DNA from: Clostridium cellulovorans 743B
GTDB taxonomy: Bacteria > Bacillota > Clostridia > Clostridiales > Clostridiaceae
NCBI RefSeq assembly: GCF_000145275.1
Contig: NC_014393.1
Coordinates: forward strand, 1,426,001 to 1,490,000
Direction: 5' to 3'
Length of the DNA stretch: 64,000 nt
A program made the position numbers and the translations under genes. Position 1 is the stretch's first letter. The number at the start of each line of letters is the position of its first letter. The notes below the pieces were generated by a model. It did not search any database. It was not told the DNA's origin and saw only the letters and a list, made by a program, of their open reading frames with translations. Shown piece by piece: positions 1 to 9,503 of the stretch.

Positions 1-303
1 AGAACTTAAAGAAGAGTCCATACAAGCTTCTATACATTTTCCACAGCTAACACAGTTTTCTATATGAAGAGTGTGGATTCCATTTGATATTCTGTGAACA
101 TCATTTTCGCAGACACTCTCGCAGTTTCCGCAAAGAGAACAACGTTCTTTGTTTAAAAGAACAGGTGAATATTTTCTCCAAGAATGTGGGGAATGACACC
201 ATTTACATTTAACATTGCAGCCTTGAAGAAACACTACTAGTCGCGTGCCAGGTCCATCAAATTTGGAAAGCCATGCTATGTCAAAGTATCTTATAGTATC
301 CAA
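1..303 (-). CDS. Glycyl-radical enzyme activating protein, N-terminal part (partial)
   Basis: Only the first 101 codons are in the window; the gene runs off the left edge. The translation has a radical-SAM signature Cx3Cx2C (GCNVKCKWC) preceded by DGPGTRLVVFLQ, then two CxxCxxC-type ferredoxin clusters (CSLCGNC and CVSCGKC). This layout is that of the pyruvate formate-lyase activase family, whose members use SAM and a 4Fe-4S cluster to install a glycyl radical on a partner enzyme. The CKWCHSP wording is closest to the YjjW subgroup as I remember it. The start is TTG at 301-303: an in-frame TAA lies two codons upstream, no ATG is available, and AAGGAG lies 11 nt ahead. The partner glycyl-radical enzyme is not visible and may lie beyond the left edge. 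Confidence 0.85.
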   Translation of the reverse strand, partial: MDTIRYFDIAWLSKFDGPGTRLVVFLQGCNVKCKWCHSPHSWRKYSPVLLNKERCSLCGNCESVCENDVHRISNGIHTLHIENCVSCGKCIEACMDSSLSS

Positions 304-339
304 AAGTTAATCAGCTCCTTGTGGTAGTAAGTTTTCTAA

Positions 340-460
340 AATAGGAATTCAGTCTAAGCTGATTTCCATATGTATTGTTTAATAGGAATTCAGCCTAAGC
401 TCATTTCCATATGTATTAAGTTTAATAAGAATCAAGTCTATGACCATTTCCATCTGTATT
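340..460 (-). repeat. Three 37-bp copies of the DUF2278 gene 3' end
   Basis: Units lie at 340-376, 381-417 and 424-460. The last is the true 3' end of the DUF2278 gene (NTDGNGHRLDSY then stop). The other two, downstream of its stop, would read NTYGNELRLNSY and NTYGNQLRLNSY. The two non-coding copies differ from each other at only about two positions and from the coding copy at about ten. They look like duplicated gene termini left as relics. Confidence 0.8.
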
Positions 461-1111
461 AAAAGACTGAGATTGGAATGCAAAGAACATAGCTGTCCAT
501 TTATCTGTAGATAAGTCATGGATAAAAAGAGCACCATCTTGATAAATATGATCTTCATTTGAGAAATTTGGTTCGTTTCCTTGATTCATATGGATTTCAT
601 GTATCCCATTGCTGCCATCTGGATCAGTATAGGCCATTCCAAAGGCATACACATCAGCATTAGAGGAAATAGCCTTTTGTACATATCCATCGATTATCTT
701 ATTTAAACTATCTTCATTACCATTTATGTAGGTTTCTGTGCTCATCTTTGAAGGGTCAAAGAGATTTTCTTTTACATAGTCTAAAGCAATTTTGTATGAA
801 GTATCAGCAGGATGAATAGATGTATGATTATCTCCGAAGGCATTAACAAGATTCGAAGTAATAGGATTATCATAATTTTCATCAATGTAATATAGAACCA
901 TTGGAGAATCAGTATCTCTTGATTCTATATTAATTACAATAGTATATTCTTTGTTATTATCAGTATTTGCGATTAAGTGATAGTGTGGATAAGCGTGATG
1001 ATAACTTTGTCTTACATTATGGGAAGGGCTAGAATTTTTGTAGCTCCAAGGAACTCCTTGAGTTGGTTTACATTTAAGCACAGAATAAATTTGAGTTGAT
1101 TCACTATACAT
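422..1111 (-). CDS. DUF2278 family protein (YukJ-like)
   Basis: A 229-residue soluble protein with no signal peptide. Family features are an N-terminal YSVLKCKP strand, the central HYHLIANTDNNKEYTIVINI segment, and the C-terminal IHEIHMNQGN ... DGALFIHDL ... AMFFAFQSQSFNTD block typical of DUF2278/YukJ. The biochemical function of the family is unknown. I place the start at the ATG at 1109-1111, because AGAGGTG lies directly upstream; the GTG three codons earlier is part of that ribosome binding site. The gene stands alone, pointing at the activase gene. Its 3' end has been copied twice downstream. Confidence 0.85.
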   Translation of the reverse strand: MYSESTQIYSVLKCKPTQGVPWSYKNSSPSHNVRQSYHHAYPHYHLIANTDNNKEYTIVINIESRDTDSPMVLYYIDENYDNPITSNLVNAFGDNHTSIHPADTSYKIALDYVKENLFDPSKMSTETYINGNEDSLNKIIDGYVQKAISSNADVYAFGMAYTDPDGSNGIHEIHMNQGNEPNFSNEDHIYQDGALFIHDLSTDKWTAMFFAFQSQSFNTDGNGHRLDSY

Positions 1112-1377
1112 AATTAGCACCTCTTTTAAAAATTAGATTGAAATGTTCTAAGTTACACATAAAATTCTAAATTTATATCATTATAGATCCCCGTAACATG
1201 GTTAAAGATATTTTTGTTACTACCACAAAGAAATAAGGCAATAAATTTGGCAAATAACTTAAGGATAAGGGGAGTCTATAGATTTTTAAGATAAAGTTAA
1301 ATATTAAATTATTTCAAGCAATTACATTATATTATACTAAAGTAATCTGAACATAATCTGAACATATAACATAAAAA

Positions 1378-1386
1378 TGTTATAAT
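1378..1386 (+). promoter_or_regulatory. Possible extended -10 promoter for the response regulator
   Basis: An exact TGnTATAAT element lies about 225 bp upstream of the regulator start, in the 500-bp AT-rich gap 1112-1611 between two divergent genes. No good -35 hexamer is visible 16-18 bp upstream. A short direct repeat (ATCTGAACAT twice, about 1345-1364) sits just ahead. Nothing else recognisable was seen in this gap. Confidence 0.3.
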
Positions 1387-1611
1387 AGTTATAAAAAGAT
1401 AAAAAATTACGAAACCCATAACAACGAAGATGCGTAATAAAATGAAACTTATATGGTTTTATTTAAGTATCCAATTAAAGCTAAATAAAAAATTATTATT
1501 ATTTAATGATGGAATACTAGAATTTATTAGTTGAAGTTTTTAAAACTATAGAATACAAGGAACAGATAGTAAATTTATGATGTTATTAGGATTATGAGGG
1601 GGCTAATAATT

Positions 1612-2712
1612 ATGATAAGAGCTATTATAGTAGATGATGAAGTTCCAGCTATCGGAAGAATGGCTAATATGCTTGGTGGTACTGGAAAGGTTGAAGTTAA
1701 GGGGACATTTACAAAAGCAAGAGAAGCATTAGAAGCAGTTAAGACTATGGATATTGACGTTATATTTCTTGATATCGAAATGCCAGAAATAAATGGTATT
1801 ACTTTTGCAAATCATATACTGCAATCTCATAGTAATATCAAAGTTATTTTTGTAACAGCTTATATGGAATATGCTGTAGATGCTTTTGATGTAAATGCTG
1901 TGGATTATTTGCTAAAGCCAGTGACTAAAGACAGACTTAATAAAGCATTGGCTAAAATTAAGATTACGAATATTAAAGAAGAAGTACATAAGTGGGAAAT
2001 ACAAGTAAGGTGTTTTGGAAAGTTTACTGTAACTAATAAAGAAGGGGTACAAGTAAAGTGGAGGACGAAAAAAGCAGAGGAGTTTTTTGCTTATTTAATT
2101 GATAACAGAGGAAAAGCAATTAGTCGTGATAGGATTATGGACGTGCTTTGGTATTCTTTTGAAATGGAAAAGGCGATGACACATTTAAATACAACTACTT
2201 ATAATATGAAAAAAGCTTTTCAAAATATAGGAGTAAATGATATAGTGAAATATTCAGCAGGTGGCTATCAATTGGATGAAAGCCGAATTGACTGTGATTT
2301 ATGGAAGCTTCAGGATTTGGTAGATAAAATGGACAAGAGTAGTGTTAATAGTATTAGTGATTATGAAAAGATCATTGATATTTGCACTGGAGGATATTTA
2401 AAGGAAAATTATTATGAATGGGCAGAAGAGAAAAGTAATTTTTTTCAAGAACTATATCTGGATATGTTAATCCAATTATCTAAGAAATATGAAGAAGATA
2501 AGCAAGGTAATAAAGCTTTAGAGAGCCTTAGAAAAGGAATTATCATGGAACCTTTGAATCAGAGAATCAACAAGGAAGTGGTTGAATTATATTTAAGGAT
2601 GAAGGATGAGGTTTCTGCTACAAAGCATTACGATACATATAGGAAGAAACTAAAAAAAGAATACGGGATGGATTTTGAAAAAGAAGTTTTTTATGAGTTT
2701 GAAAATAATTAA
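1612..2712 (+). CDS. Response regulator: REC + SARP-like winged helix + BTAD
   Basis: A 366-residue cytoplasmic transcription factor. Residues about 1-115 form a receiver domain with the acidic pair (VDDE), the phospho-acceptor Asp in VIFLDIEMPEING, the switch Thr in FVTAY and the Lys in LLKPV. Residues about 130-225 resemble an OmpR/SARP winged helix (QVRCFGKFTV ... RTKKAEEFFAYL). The C-terminal 130 residues fit a bacterial transcriptional activator (BTAD, TPR-like) domain. The chosen ATG has GAGGGGG nine bases upstream; the longer reading starts inside that region. No histidine kinase is adjacent, so it is an orphan regulator. It ends in its own terminator just ahead of the three secreted paralogues, which makes them plausible targets, but that is inference. 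Confidence 0.85.
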   Translation: MIRAIIVDDEVPAIGRMANMLGGTGKVEVKGTFTKAREALEAVKTMDIDVIFLDIEMPEINGITFANHILQSHSNIKVIFVTAYMEYAVDAFDVNAVDYLLKPVTKDRLNKALAKIKITNIKEEVHKWEIQVRCFGKFTVTNKEGVQVKWRTKKAEEFFAYLIDNRGKAISRDRIMDVLWYSFEMEKAMTHLNTTTYNMKKAFQNIGVNDIVKYSAGGYQLDESRIDCDLWKLQDLVDKMDKSSVNSISDYEKIIDICTGGYLKENYYEWAEEKSNFFQELYLDMLIQLSKKYEEDKQGNKALESLRKGIIMEPLNQRINKEVVELYLRMKDEVSATKHYDTYRKKLKKEYGMDFEKEVFYEFENN

Positions 2713-2744
2713 AAAGTACTAGTCAATAAAATAATTATAAAGGT

Positions 2745-2786
2745 GGTAATCCCTCTGCAGAATTGCAGGGGGATTATCATTTTTTT
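2745..2786 (+). terminator. Intrinsic terminator after the response regulator
   Basis: A 15-bp stem (2745-2759 with 2764-2778), loop GAAT, then a T-run. The CCCTCTGCA/TGCAGGGGG core resembles the terminator at 13520 that closes the downstream three-gene array. Confidence 0.9.
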
Positions 2787-2938
2787 AGATAAGTATTAAT
2801 GGAATGTTATTCAAATTTTTACAATATACAACCTAATAAATCTTGAATTTACCATATAGTACATATACAATAAAAAGGTATTGTACCTTAAAATTACAAT
2901 ATTGTAGAAAAAAGAATTAAAAAACGGAGGTAAAATCA

Positions 2939-5557
2939 ATGAAAAGTAAAAAACGCATTTGTACATTACTAGTAGCGATGTTTATGTTTCTAGTTTTTGT
3001 AAGTCCTAATGTTGCTTATGCTGAAGTTGGAACTACACAAGCAACTCCAACATTAACTGCAACACCAAATAATGAAGGGAACTATATATCCCTTAAATGG
3101 ACTGCACCAGATCCATCCAAAAGTTACTCTTATATGATTTATTCAAAGAAATCGACAGAAGCAGAGTTTCAATCTATACCAGCAAAAGGAACAGTTAAAG
3201 CTTTGAATATTTATCCCAATCCTGTAAGCAATACAGGGCTATCTGGTGGAGAGAAGGATTTAGATGGAAATTCTATTCCTGATAGTGGTATCCTCAAAAC
3301 ATGGTTAGCGAAAGAGAACATAAATACAATTACTATAGAATCTGTTTCTTTAACGAGTTTTAATAGTAATCCATCCAAATACTTAGCAAAATCTAATGGC
3401 AAGTGGAATTATGATTCAGTATTCTATGGTATGTGGAATTTAGATCCACAAAATATGTATCCAAATGATACTGCTATAGAATATTTAAGAACATTTATTA
3501 ATGATGGAGGAGGATTTATGACTTCACATCACACTATAGGATATATGGGATTAGATAGAGGTGTTAATAAGCTTGCTAAAGAACTGGGAGTTGAAATATT
3601 TGGACGTGCTCAAGCCAATATTATTCAACCGTATACGTGTAGAGATGCTAATGGACATTTATTTCCAACCGTATCATTTGAAGTAGATGATCCATCAAGC
3701 ACTGCTAATGCAGATTGCACCAGTTATTGGAATTCATCAACTAAAGTGCAGTTAGGGAAGAGTGGATTGCTTAACAATTATCCTTTTAAAGTTGGAAACA
3801 TAGGAGATACCTTTGATATACCTTATCAACATGGGCTTTCTGTTTTTGGAAAAGGCGATATTTGGATGACATCTGTAAATCCTTTAGGGTTTGTTGGGAT
3901 ACCATTCAAAGAAATAACTATATCACCTTCAACAGGAGCAAAAGGAACAAATAACTTCTATCTTCATACTTATAATAACACTGCAATCATTAATAGTGGC
4001 CACAGTTTCCCACAAATAACTCAAGCAGAAACTAGAATAATAGCAAATACATTATACTATTTATCTCAAGTAACAAATCAAACATCATGGGATGATCATA
4101 AAGGACAAGATGTAGATTCTCCTACTAAGCCCAATATAACAAGGGTTGCAGTTGATAAAGCTGCAAATAAAACAAATATAACCTTTGAGCCTTCAACAGA
4201 TAAAGGTACTATATATGATTATTATATCCAAGCAAAAGAGTTGATAACTAGTAATAAAACTAATTCAGAAGTAAAATCAACTACTATAACTAGTGGATTA
4301 AAAGGATACTCTATAGTAGTAGATAAAAATCCAAGTACAATTCCTGGAAATACTATTACTACTACTTCTCCAAGCTATTCTGTAAATGGAGCATTTACAG
4401 AAGATTGTTACATACATGTAGCGGCTGTGGACAATGTTGGTAATGTATCGGAAGTATCACATTACAAATATACTAATCCAGTATTATCAATGACGTTGAC
4501 ACCAAGTACAACAGAGCTTCAAAGAGATCCAGTGACAATAATAGCAGTAGCCACAAGTACTAATATTGCAATTGCAAAAATCCAAACACCAGATGGAAAT
4601 TGGGTTGATGGAGCAACTGCAAACTATGATGTAAACGAGAATGGAGATTATAAATTCACTGCAGTGGATGAGCTTGGTAATCAAATTACTCAAAGTATCA
4701 CAATTTCTAATATTATTCCTAAGCCAGTATTATCATTAGCATTGACTCCAAGTATAACTGCTGACACAAATGGTCCAGTGACTATTTCAGCAACAGCAAC
4801 AAGTACCAATACTAAAATTATAAAAGTCCAAACACCAGATGGTAAATGGGTTGATGGTTCAACTGTAGATTATGTTGTAAGTTCCAATGGAACTTACAAA
4901 TTCACAGCAGTAGATGAGCTTGGCTATGAAGTTACTGAAAGTGTTGAAGTTAATAATATTTTTAAGGTAGTTTTAAATGTAGAACCAGAAAGAAATAGAA
5001 TACACTTAAATGAGACAGTAACTGCTAATTTAACTATAGACAATATTAAAGAAATCGCAGCAGAAGATATTAGAATTAAATATGATACAACTAAGCTTCA
5101 ATTTTTAGGATATGAACAAGTTGACGGAATAAAGTTAATGAAGAGCAGTTCTCAAAATGGTGAATTGAGATTTATTTTAGTAAGTAAAGGCTTATTAAAT
5201 GTAGTTAACTCCAAAACAATATTATTAAAGTTAAAGTTTAAAGGTATAGCACCAGGAGATGGATTAGTAGATGTTACAAAAGGAAGAGTATCGGATGGTA
5301 TTTTAATGGAGAAAAACCTTAAGGATGTAGAATGTGGACAAGTTAACATCAATGTAGCAGATGAAGAGTTAATTGACGTTAATGCTGATGATGAATTCTC
5401 TCTTCTTGATTTAGGTATCTTAGGAAGACATTTAGGAGAAGACCCAGCAGATCTTCCAGAATACAATGCAGATGTAGTATTAAATGATGCTATCGATGAT
5501 GAGGATTTAGCAGAAGTAGTTAAATTCATGCTTTTAAATCCTAATTATAATTTCTAA
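2939..5557 (+). CDS. Secreted DUF5057/ThuA-like protein with 2 Ig-like repeats, cohesin and dockerin-like domains
   Basis: An 872-residue exported protein, first of three tandem paralogues. Residues 1-28 form a signal peptide ending AYA. A short FN3-like strand set follows, then a module at about 65-385 (KALNIYP ... LKTWL ... FINDGGGFMTSHHTIG ... ANTLYYLSQ) that I associate with DUF5057 and a ThuA/amidotransferase-like fold. Two ~82-residue Ig-like repeats occupy about 513-676. A cohesin-like domain lies at about 677-807 (ETVTANLTIDNI, DIRIKYDTTKLQFLGYE). The C-terminus (808-872) resembles a type-I dockerin with two EF-like loops (DVNADDEFSLLDL; the second is degenerate). There is no LPXTG, membrane anchor or S-layer module, so attachment must be non-covalent or absent. 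The RBS is GGAGG at good spacing. Cell adhesion or matrix assembly is inferred only. Confidence 0.8.
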   Translation: MKSKKRICTLLVAMFMFLVFVSPNVAYAEVGTTQATPTLTATPNNEGNYISLKWTAPDPSKSYSYMIYSKKSTEAEFQSIPAKGTVKALNIYPNPVSNTGLSGGEKDLDGNSIPDSGILKTWLAKENINTITIESVSLTSFNSNPSKYLAKSNGKWNYDSVFYGMWNLDPQNMYPNDTAIEYLRTFINDGGGFMTSHHTIGYMGLDRGVNKLAKELGVEIFGRAQANIIQPYTCRDANGHLFPTVSFEVDDPSSTANADCTSYWNSSTKVQLGKSGLLNNYPFKVGNIGDTFDIPYQHGLSVFGKGDIWMTSVNPLGFVGIPFKEITISPSTGAKGTNNFYLHTYNNTAIINSGHSFPQITQAETRIIANTLYYLSQVTNQTSWDDHKGQDVDSPTKPNITRVAVDKAANKTNITFEPSTDKGTIYDYYIQAKELITSNKTNSEVKSTTITSGLKGYSIVVDKNPSTIPGNTITTTSPSYSVNGAFTEDCYIHVAAVDNVGNVSEVSHYKYTNPVLSMTLTPSTTELQRDPVTIIAVATSTNIAIAKIQTPDGNWVDGATANYDVNENGDYKFTAVDELGNQITQSITISNIIPKPVLSLALTPSITADTNGPVTISATATSTNTKIIKVQTPDGKWVDGSTVDYVVSSNGTYKFTAVDELGYEVTESVEVNNIFKVVLNVEPERNRIHLNETVTANLTIDNIKEIAAEDIRIKYDTTKLQFLGYEQVDGIKLMKSSSQNGELRFILVSKGLLNVVNSKTILLKLKFKGIAPGDGLVDVTKGRVSDGILMEKNLKDVECGQVNINVADEELIDVNADDEFSLLDLGILGRHLGEDPADLPEYNADVVLNDAIDDEDLAEVVKFMLLNPNYNF

Positions 5558-5595
5558 TTATAATTTCTAAATTAAAACTCTTACCAAATAAATAG

Positions 5596-5645
5596 AGTAA
5601 ATCCTTTTGAATTAATTATTATAGTTCAAGGATTTACTTTATTAA
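5596..5645 (+). terminator. Hairpin between the first and second secreted paralogues
   Basis: Arms AGTAAATCCTT (5596-5606) and AAGGATTTACT (5628-5638) are followed by TTATT. Related hairpins follow the second and third paralogues, so the element was duplicated with the gene. It may be a partial terminator or an mRNA 3' stabiliser. Confidence 0.6.
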
Positions 5646-5696
5646 CATTCTAGATAAAAGCAAATAAAATAATTATTATTTTAGGAGGTTAATTTA

Positions 5697-8600
5697 ATGA
5701 AAACTAAAAAACGTATTTTTACATTGCTAGTGGCAATGTTTATGTTTCTAGTCTTTGTAAGTCCTAATGTTGCTTATGCTGAAGCTGTAACTACACCAAC
5801 AATTCCAACATTAACTGCAACACCAAATAATGAAGGGAATTATATCTCTATTAATTGGAATATGGCTGATAAGGCTCAATACTATTCTTATATGCTTTAT
5901 TCTAAAAAATCAAATGATTCACTATTTCAAAGTATACCTTCTAAGAGTAATGTTAAAGTTTTAAATATATATCCTGGCTTAGGAAATAACCTGAAAACAT
6001 GGATGGAGACTAATGGTTATGGTAAAGGTCTTATTTCTGTCGATCAGGTTGATATAAGTACATTTAACTCAAACCCAAATGATTATCTTAAGGATAGTAG
6101 TGGAAATTGGAAATATGATGTTGTATTCATAGGAGCGTGGAACGCAAACGCAACCCAAGATATAACTCAACAGGGGGCTGATTTAATAAAGCAGTTCATT
6201 CAATCAGGAAGAGGTTACTTAGGGGGACACGATACAATATGGAGTAATTCTTCTGCCCAGAATACAAGGCAGTTTAGAAATTTCGTTAATATAAAAATTG
6301 GAAGTTATTATGAGGGAAACTACTATTATCCTACTGGAGCTGTAGATTTCCCAAGTGCTACTACTTATCCAAGTAATGTAGTTGGTAATCAAGTTGAGAT
6401 AAATAAAAAAGGGTTATTGACTTCGTACCCTTGGGATATTGGAAGCGTAGGAACAGTATTAAATGTTCCAATATCTCATACTACAGCTGAATTTGCGTAT
6501 GGAGATGTTTGGTTAAAATATGCAGGTAAAACGGAGACATTATCGACAGATGGATTAGGTGGAACAAACAATTTCTATTTAACAACTTGGAATAACACAG
6601 CTCAAATCCAAACAGGACACAGCAATGGTGAAGCTACTCCAGATGAACAAAAAATTTTAGCTAATACATTATTCTATCTAGCTCAAGTAACAGAAGAAAC
6701 AAATTGGGATGATCATAAAGGTCAAGACTTAGATGCACCTACTAAACCAAATATAACAAGCGTTGTTGTTGATACAGCTAATAATAAAACTAAAATCACT
6801 TTTGATTCTTCAAGAGATAACGGTACTACATATGATTATTACGTTGAAGCAACAGGAAAAACTACTGGAACTAAGATGAAATCGGATATTAAAACTACAC
6901 CTATAACATCTGGATTAAAAGGATATGCTATAGTAGTAGATAAAAATCCAAGTACAGTTCCTAAAGATATTATTACAACTACTTCTCCAAACTATTCTAT
7001 AAATGGAGCATTTACAGAGGATTGCTACATACATGTAGCAGCTATTGATACTGTTGGTAATGTATCTGAAGTATCACATTACAAATACGTTAATCCAGTA
7101 TTATCAATGACATTAACTCCAAGTACAACTGAACTACAAAGAAATCCAGTGACAATAACGGCGGCAGCAACAAGTACTAATACAAAAATTACAAAAATTC
7201 AAACACCAGATGGCAAGTGGGTTGAAGGAGCAACTGCAAACTATGTTGTAAGTGTAACTGGAGATTATACTTTTACAGCAGTAGATGAACTTGGTAATGA
7301 AATTACTCAAAAAATAACAGTTACTATTAAATCTAAACCAGTTTTATCAATGATATTGACGCCAAGTACAACTGAATTACAAAGGAATCCAGTAACAATA
7401 ACAGCAACAGCTACAAGTGATAATACAACAATTACAAAAATTCAAACAGCAGATGGTAATTGGGTTAATGGTTCAACTGTGAATTATATTGTAAACCAGA
7501 GTGGAACTTACAACTTTACTGCTATCGATAGTGATGGAAACAAGATTACTCAAAGTATAGCGGTCACTATTATTCCTAAACCAGTTTTATCAATGCTATT
7601 GAAACCAAGTACAACTGAGCTACAAAGAAATCCAGTGACAATAAAAGCAGTAGCTATAAGTAATAATACAGTAATTACAAAAATCCAAACACCTGACGGT
7701 AATTGGATTGACGGTAAATTTGCAAGTTATGTTGTAAGTCAGAGTGGGACCTATAGCTTTACTGCTGTTGATGATCTCGGTAATAAAGTTGTTCAAAGTA
7801 TGACTGTTAATATTATTCCTAAACCAATTTTGTCAATGACATTAACACCAAGTACAACAGAGCTTCAAAGAGATCCAGTGACAATAACAGCAGCGGCTAC
7901 AAGTGATAATACAAAAATCACAAAAATTCAAACACCAGATGGTAAATGGGTTGATGGTTCAACTACAAGCTATGTTGTAAATGAAACTGGAAATTATATT
8001 TTTACAGCGGTAGATGAGCTTGGAAATGAAATTATTCAAAGTATAACAGTTAACATTATACCTAAACCAATATTATCAATGCTATTGACACCAAGTACAA
8101 CTGAATTACAAAGGAATCCAGTGACAATAACAGCAACAGCTACAAGTGATAATACAACAATCACAAGAATTGAAACACCTGATGGTAAATGGGTTGATGG
8201 AGCAACTGCAAACTATACTGTAAGTGAAACTGGAAATTATACCTTTACAGCAGTAGATGACCTTGGAAATGAAATTATTCAAAGTATAACAGTTAAGATT
8301 ATCCCTAAACCAGTATTATCAATGACATTGGCACAAAGTACAACAGAGCTACAAAGGAATCCAGTGACAATAACAGCAGCCGCAACAAGCACCAATACTA
8401 AGATTGTAAAAATCCAAACACCAGATGGTAATTGGGTTGATGGAGCAACTGCAAACTATGTTGTAAATGAGACTGGGGATTATACTTTTACAGCCGTAGA
8501 TGAATTAGAAAATAAAATAACTGAAAAAATAACAGTTACAATTATACCTAAACCAGTATTATCAATGACATTGACACCAAGTACAACTATCGATACAAAC

Positions 8601-9386
8601 GGTCCAGTGACAATAACAGCAACAGCAGCAAGTACCAATACTAAAATTGTAAAAGTCCAAACACCAGATGGTAAATGGATTGATGGTTCAACTGCAGATT
8701 ATGTTGTAAGCACCAATGGAACTTACAAATTTACAGCAGTAGATGAGCTTGGCTATGAAGTTACTGAAAGTGTTGAAGTTAATAATATTTTCAAGGTAGT
8801 TCTAAATATAGAACCAGAAAGAAATAGAATACACTTAAATGAGACAGTAACTGCTAATTTAATCATAGACAATATTAAAGAAATCGCAGCAGAAGATATT
8901 AGAATTAAATATGATACCACTAAACTTCAATTTTTAGGCTATGAACAAGTTGACGGAATAAAGCTAATGAAGAGCAGTTATCAAAATGGTGAATTGAGAT
9001 TTATTTTAGTAAGTAAAGGCTTATTAAATGTAGTTAATTCTAAAACAATATTATTGAAATTAAAGTTCAAAGGTATAGCGCCAGGAGATGGCTTAGTAGA
9101 CGTTACAAAAGGAAGAGTATCTGATGGTATTTTAATGGAGAAGAATCTTAAGGATGTAGAATGTGGACAAGTCAACATCAATGTAGCAGATGAAGAATTG
9201 ATTGATGTTAATGATGATGGTGAATTTTCTCTTCTCGATTTAGGTATCTTAGGAAGACACTTAGGCGAAAATCCAGAAGATCTTCCAGAATACAATGCAG
9301 ATGTAGTGTTAAATGATGCTATCGATGATGAGGATTTAGCAGAAGTAGTTAAATTTATGCTTTTAAATCCTAACTATAATTTCTAA
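5697..9386 (+). CDS. Secreted DUF5057/ThuA-like protein with 7 Ig-like repeats, cohesin and dockerin-like domains
   Basis: A 1,229-residue paralogue of the upstream gene with the same signal peptide and N-terminal module. It differs in having seven Ig-like repeats (about 467-1032) in place of two. Repeats share the frame P-V/I-LSM-L-PSTTELQR, IQTPDGNWV, FTAVDELGN. The last repeat has a variant start (PSTTIDTNGPVTI), also seen in the final repeat of the other two paralogues, so length varied inside the array while the ends stayed fixed. The cohesin-like domain (about 1033-1163) and dockerin-like tail (DVNDDGEFSLLDLGILG) are nearly identical to those of the neighbours. The RBS is AGGAGG. The gene lies about 140 bp after the first paralogue and is probably transcribed in part with it. 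Confidence 0.8.
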   Translation: MKTKKRIFTLLVAMFMFLVFVSPNVAYAEAVTTPTIPTLTATPNNEGNYISINWNMADKAQYYSYMLYSKKSNDSLFQSIPSKSNVKVLNIYPGLGNNLKTWMETNGYGKGLISVDQVDISTFNSNPNDYLKDSSGNWKYDVVFIGAWNANATQDITQQGADLIKQFIQSGRGYLGGHDTIWSNSSAQNTRQFRNFVNIKIGSYYEGNYYYPTGAVDFPSATTYPSNVVGNQVEINKKGLLTSYPWDIGSVGTVLNVPISHTTAEFAYGDVWLKYAGKTETLSTDGLGGTNNFYLTTWNNTAQIQTGHSNGEATPDEQKILANTLFYLAQVTEETNWDDHKGQDLDAPTKPNITSVVVDTANNKTKITFDSSRDNGTTYDYYVEATGKTTGTKMKSDIKTTPITSGLKGYAIVVDKNPSTVPKDIITTTSPNYSINGAFTEDCYIHVAAIDTVGNVSEVSHYKYVNPVLSMTLTPSTTELQRNPVTITAAATSTNTKITKIQTPDGKWVEGATANYVVSVTGDYTFTAVDELGNEITQKITVTIKSKPVLSMILTPSTTELQRNPVTITATATSDNTTITKIQTADGNWVNGSTVNYIVNQSGTYNFTAIDSDGNKITQSIAVTIIPKPVLSMLLKPSTTELQRNPVTIKAVAISNNTVITKIQTPDGNWIDGKFASYVVSQSGTYSFTAVDDLGNKVVQSMTVNIIPKPILSMTLTPSTTELQRDPVTITAAATSDNTKITKIQTPDGKWVDGSTTSYVVNETGNYIFTAVDELGNEIIQSITVNIIPKPILSMLLTPSTTELQRNPVTITATATSDNTTITRIETPDGKWVDGATANYTVSETGNYTFTAVDDLGNEIIQSITVKIIPKPVLSMTLAQSTTELQRNPVTITAAATSTNTKIVKIQTPDGNWVDGATANYVVNETGDYTFTAVDELENKITEKITVTIIPKPVLSMTLTPSTTIDTNGPVTITATAASTNTKIVKVQTPDGKWIDGSTADYVVSTNGTYKFTAVDELGYEVTESVEVNNIFKVVLNIEPERNRIHLNETVTANLIIDNIKEIAAEDIRIKYDTTKLQFLGYEQVDGIKLMKSSYQNGELRFILVSKGLLNVVNSKTILLKLKFKGIAPGDGLVDVTKGRVSDGILMEKNLKDVECGQVNINVADEELIDVNDDGEFSLLDLGILGRHLGENPEDLPEYNADVVLNDAIDDEDLAEVVKFMLLNPNYNF

Positions 9387-9408
9387 TTAAAACTTTTACC
9401 AATAAATA

Positions 9409-9457
9409 AAGTAAATCATTTTGAATTAATTATCATGGTTTGAGGATTTACTTTATT
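9409..9457 (+). terminator. Hairpin between the second and third secreted paralogues
   Basis: AAGTAAATC pairs with GATTTACTT around an AT-rich loop, followed by TATTTAT. It is homologous to the hairpins at 5596 and 13421. Confidence 0.55.
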
Positions 9458-9503
9458 TATATTTCACATAAAGATAAAATTAATATTTCGGGAGGTCAAT
9501 TTA

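Noticed and set aside
4487..5529. Reverse-strand open frames inside the secreted paralogues (for example 5152-5529 and its copies)
   Set aside because: They recur at the same position in all three copies and mirror the conserved cohesin/dockerin coding sequence; they lack RBSs and sensible protein features.
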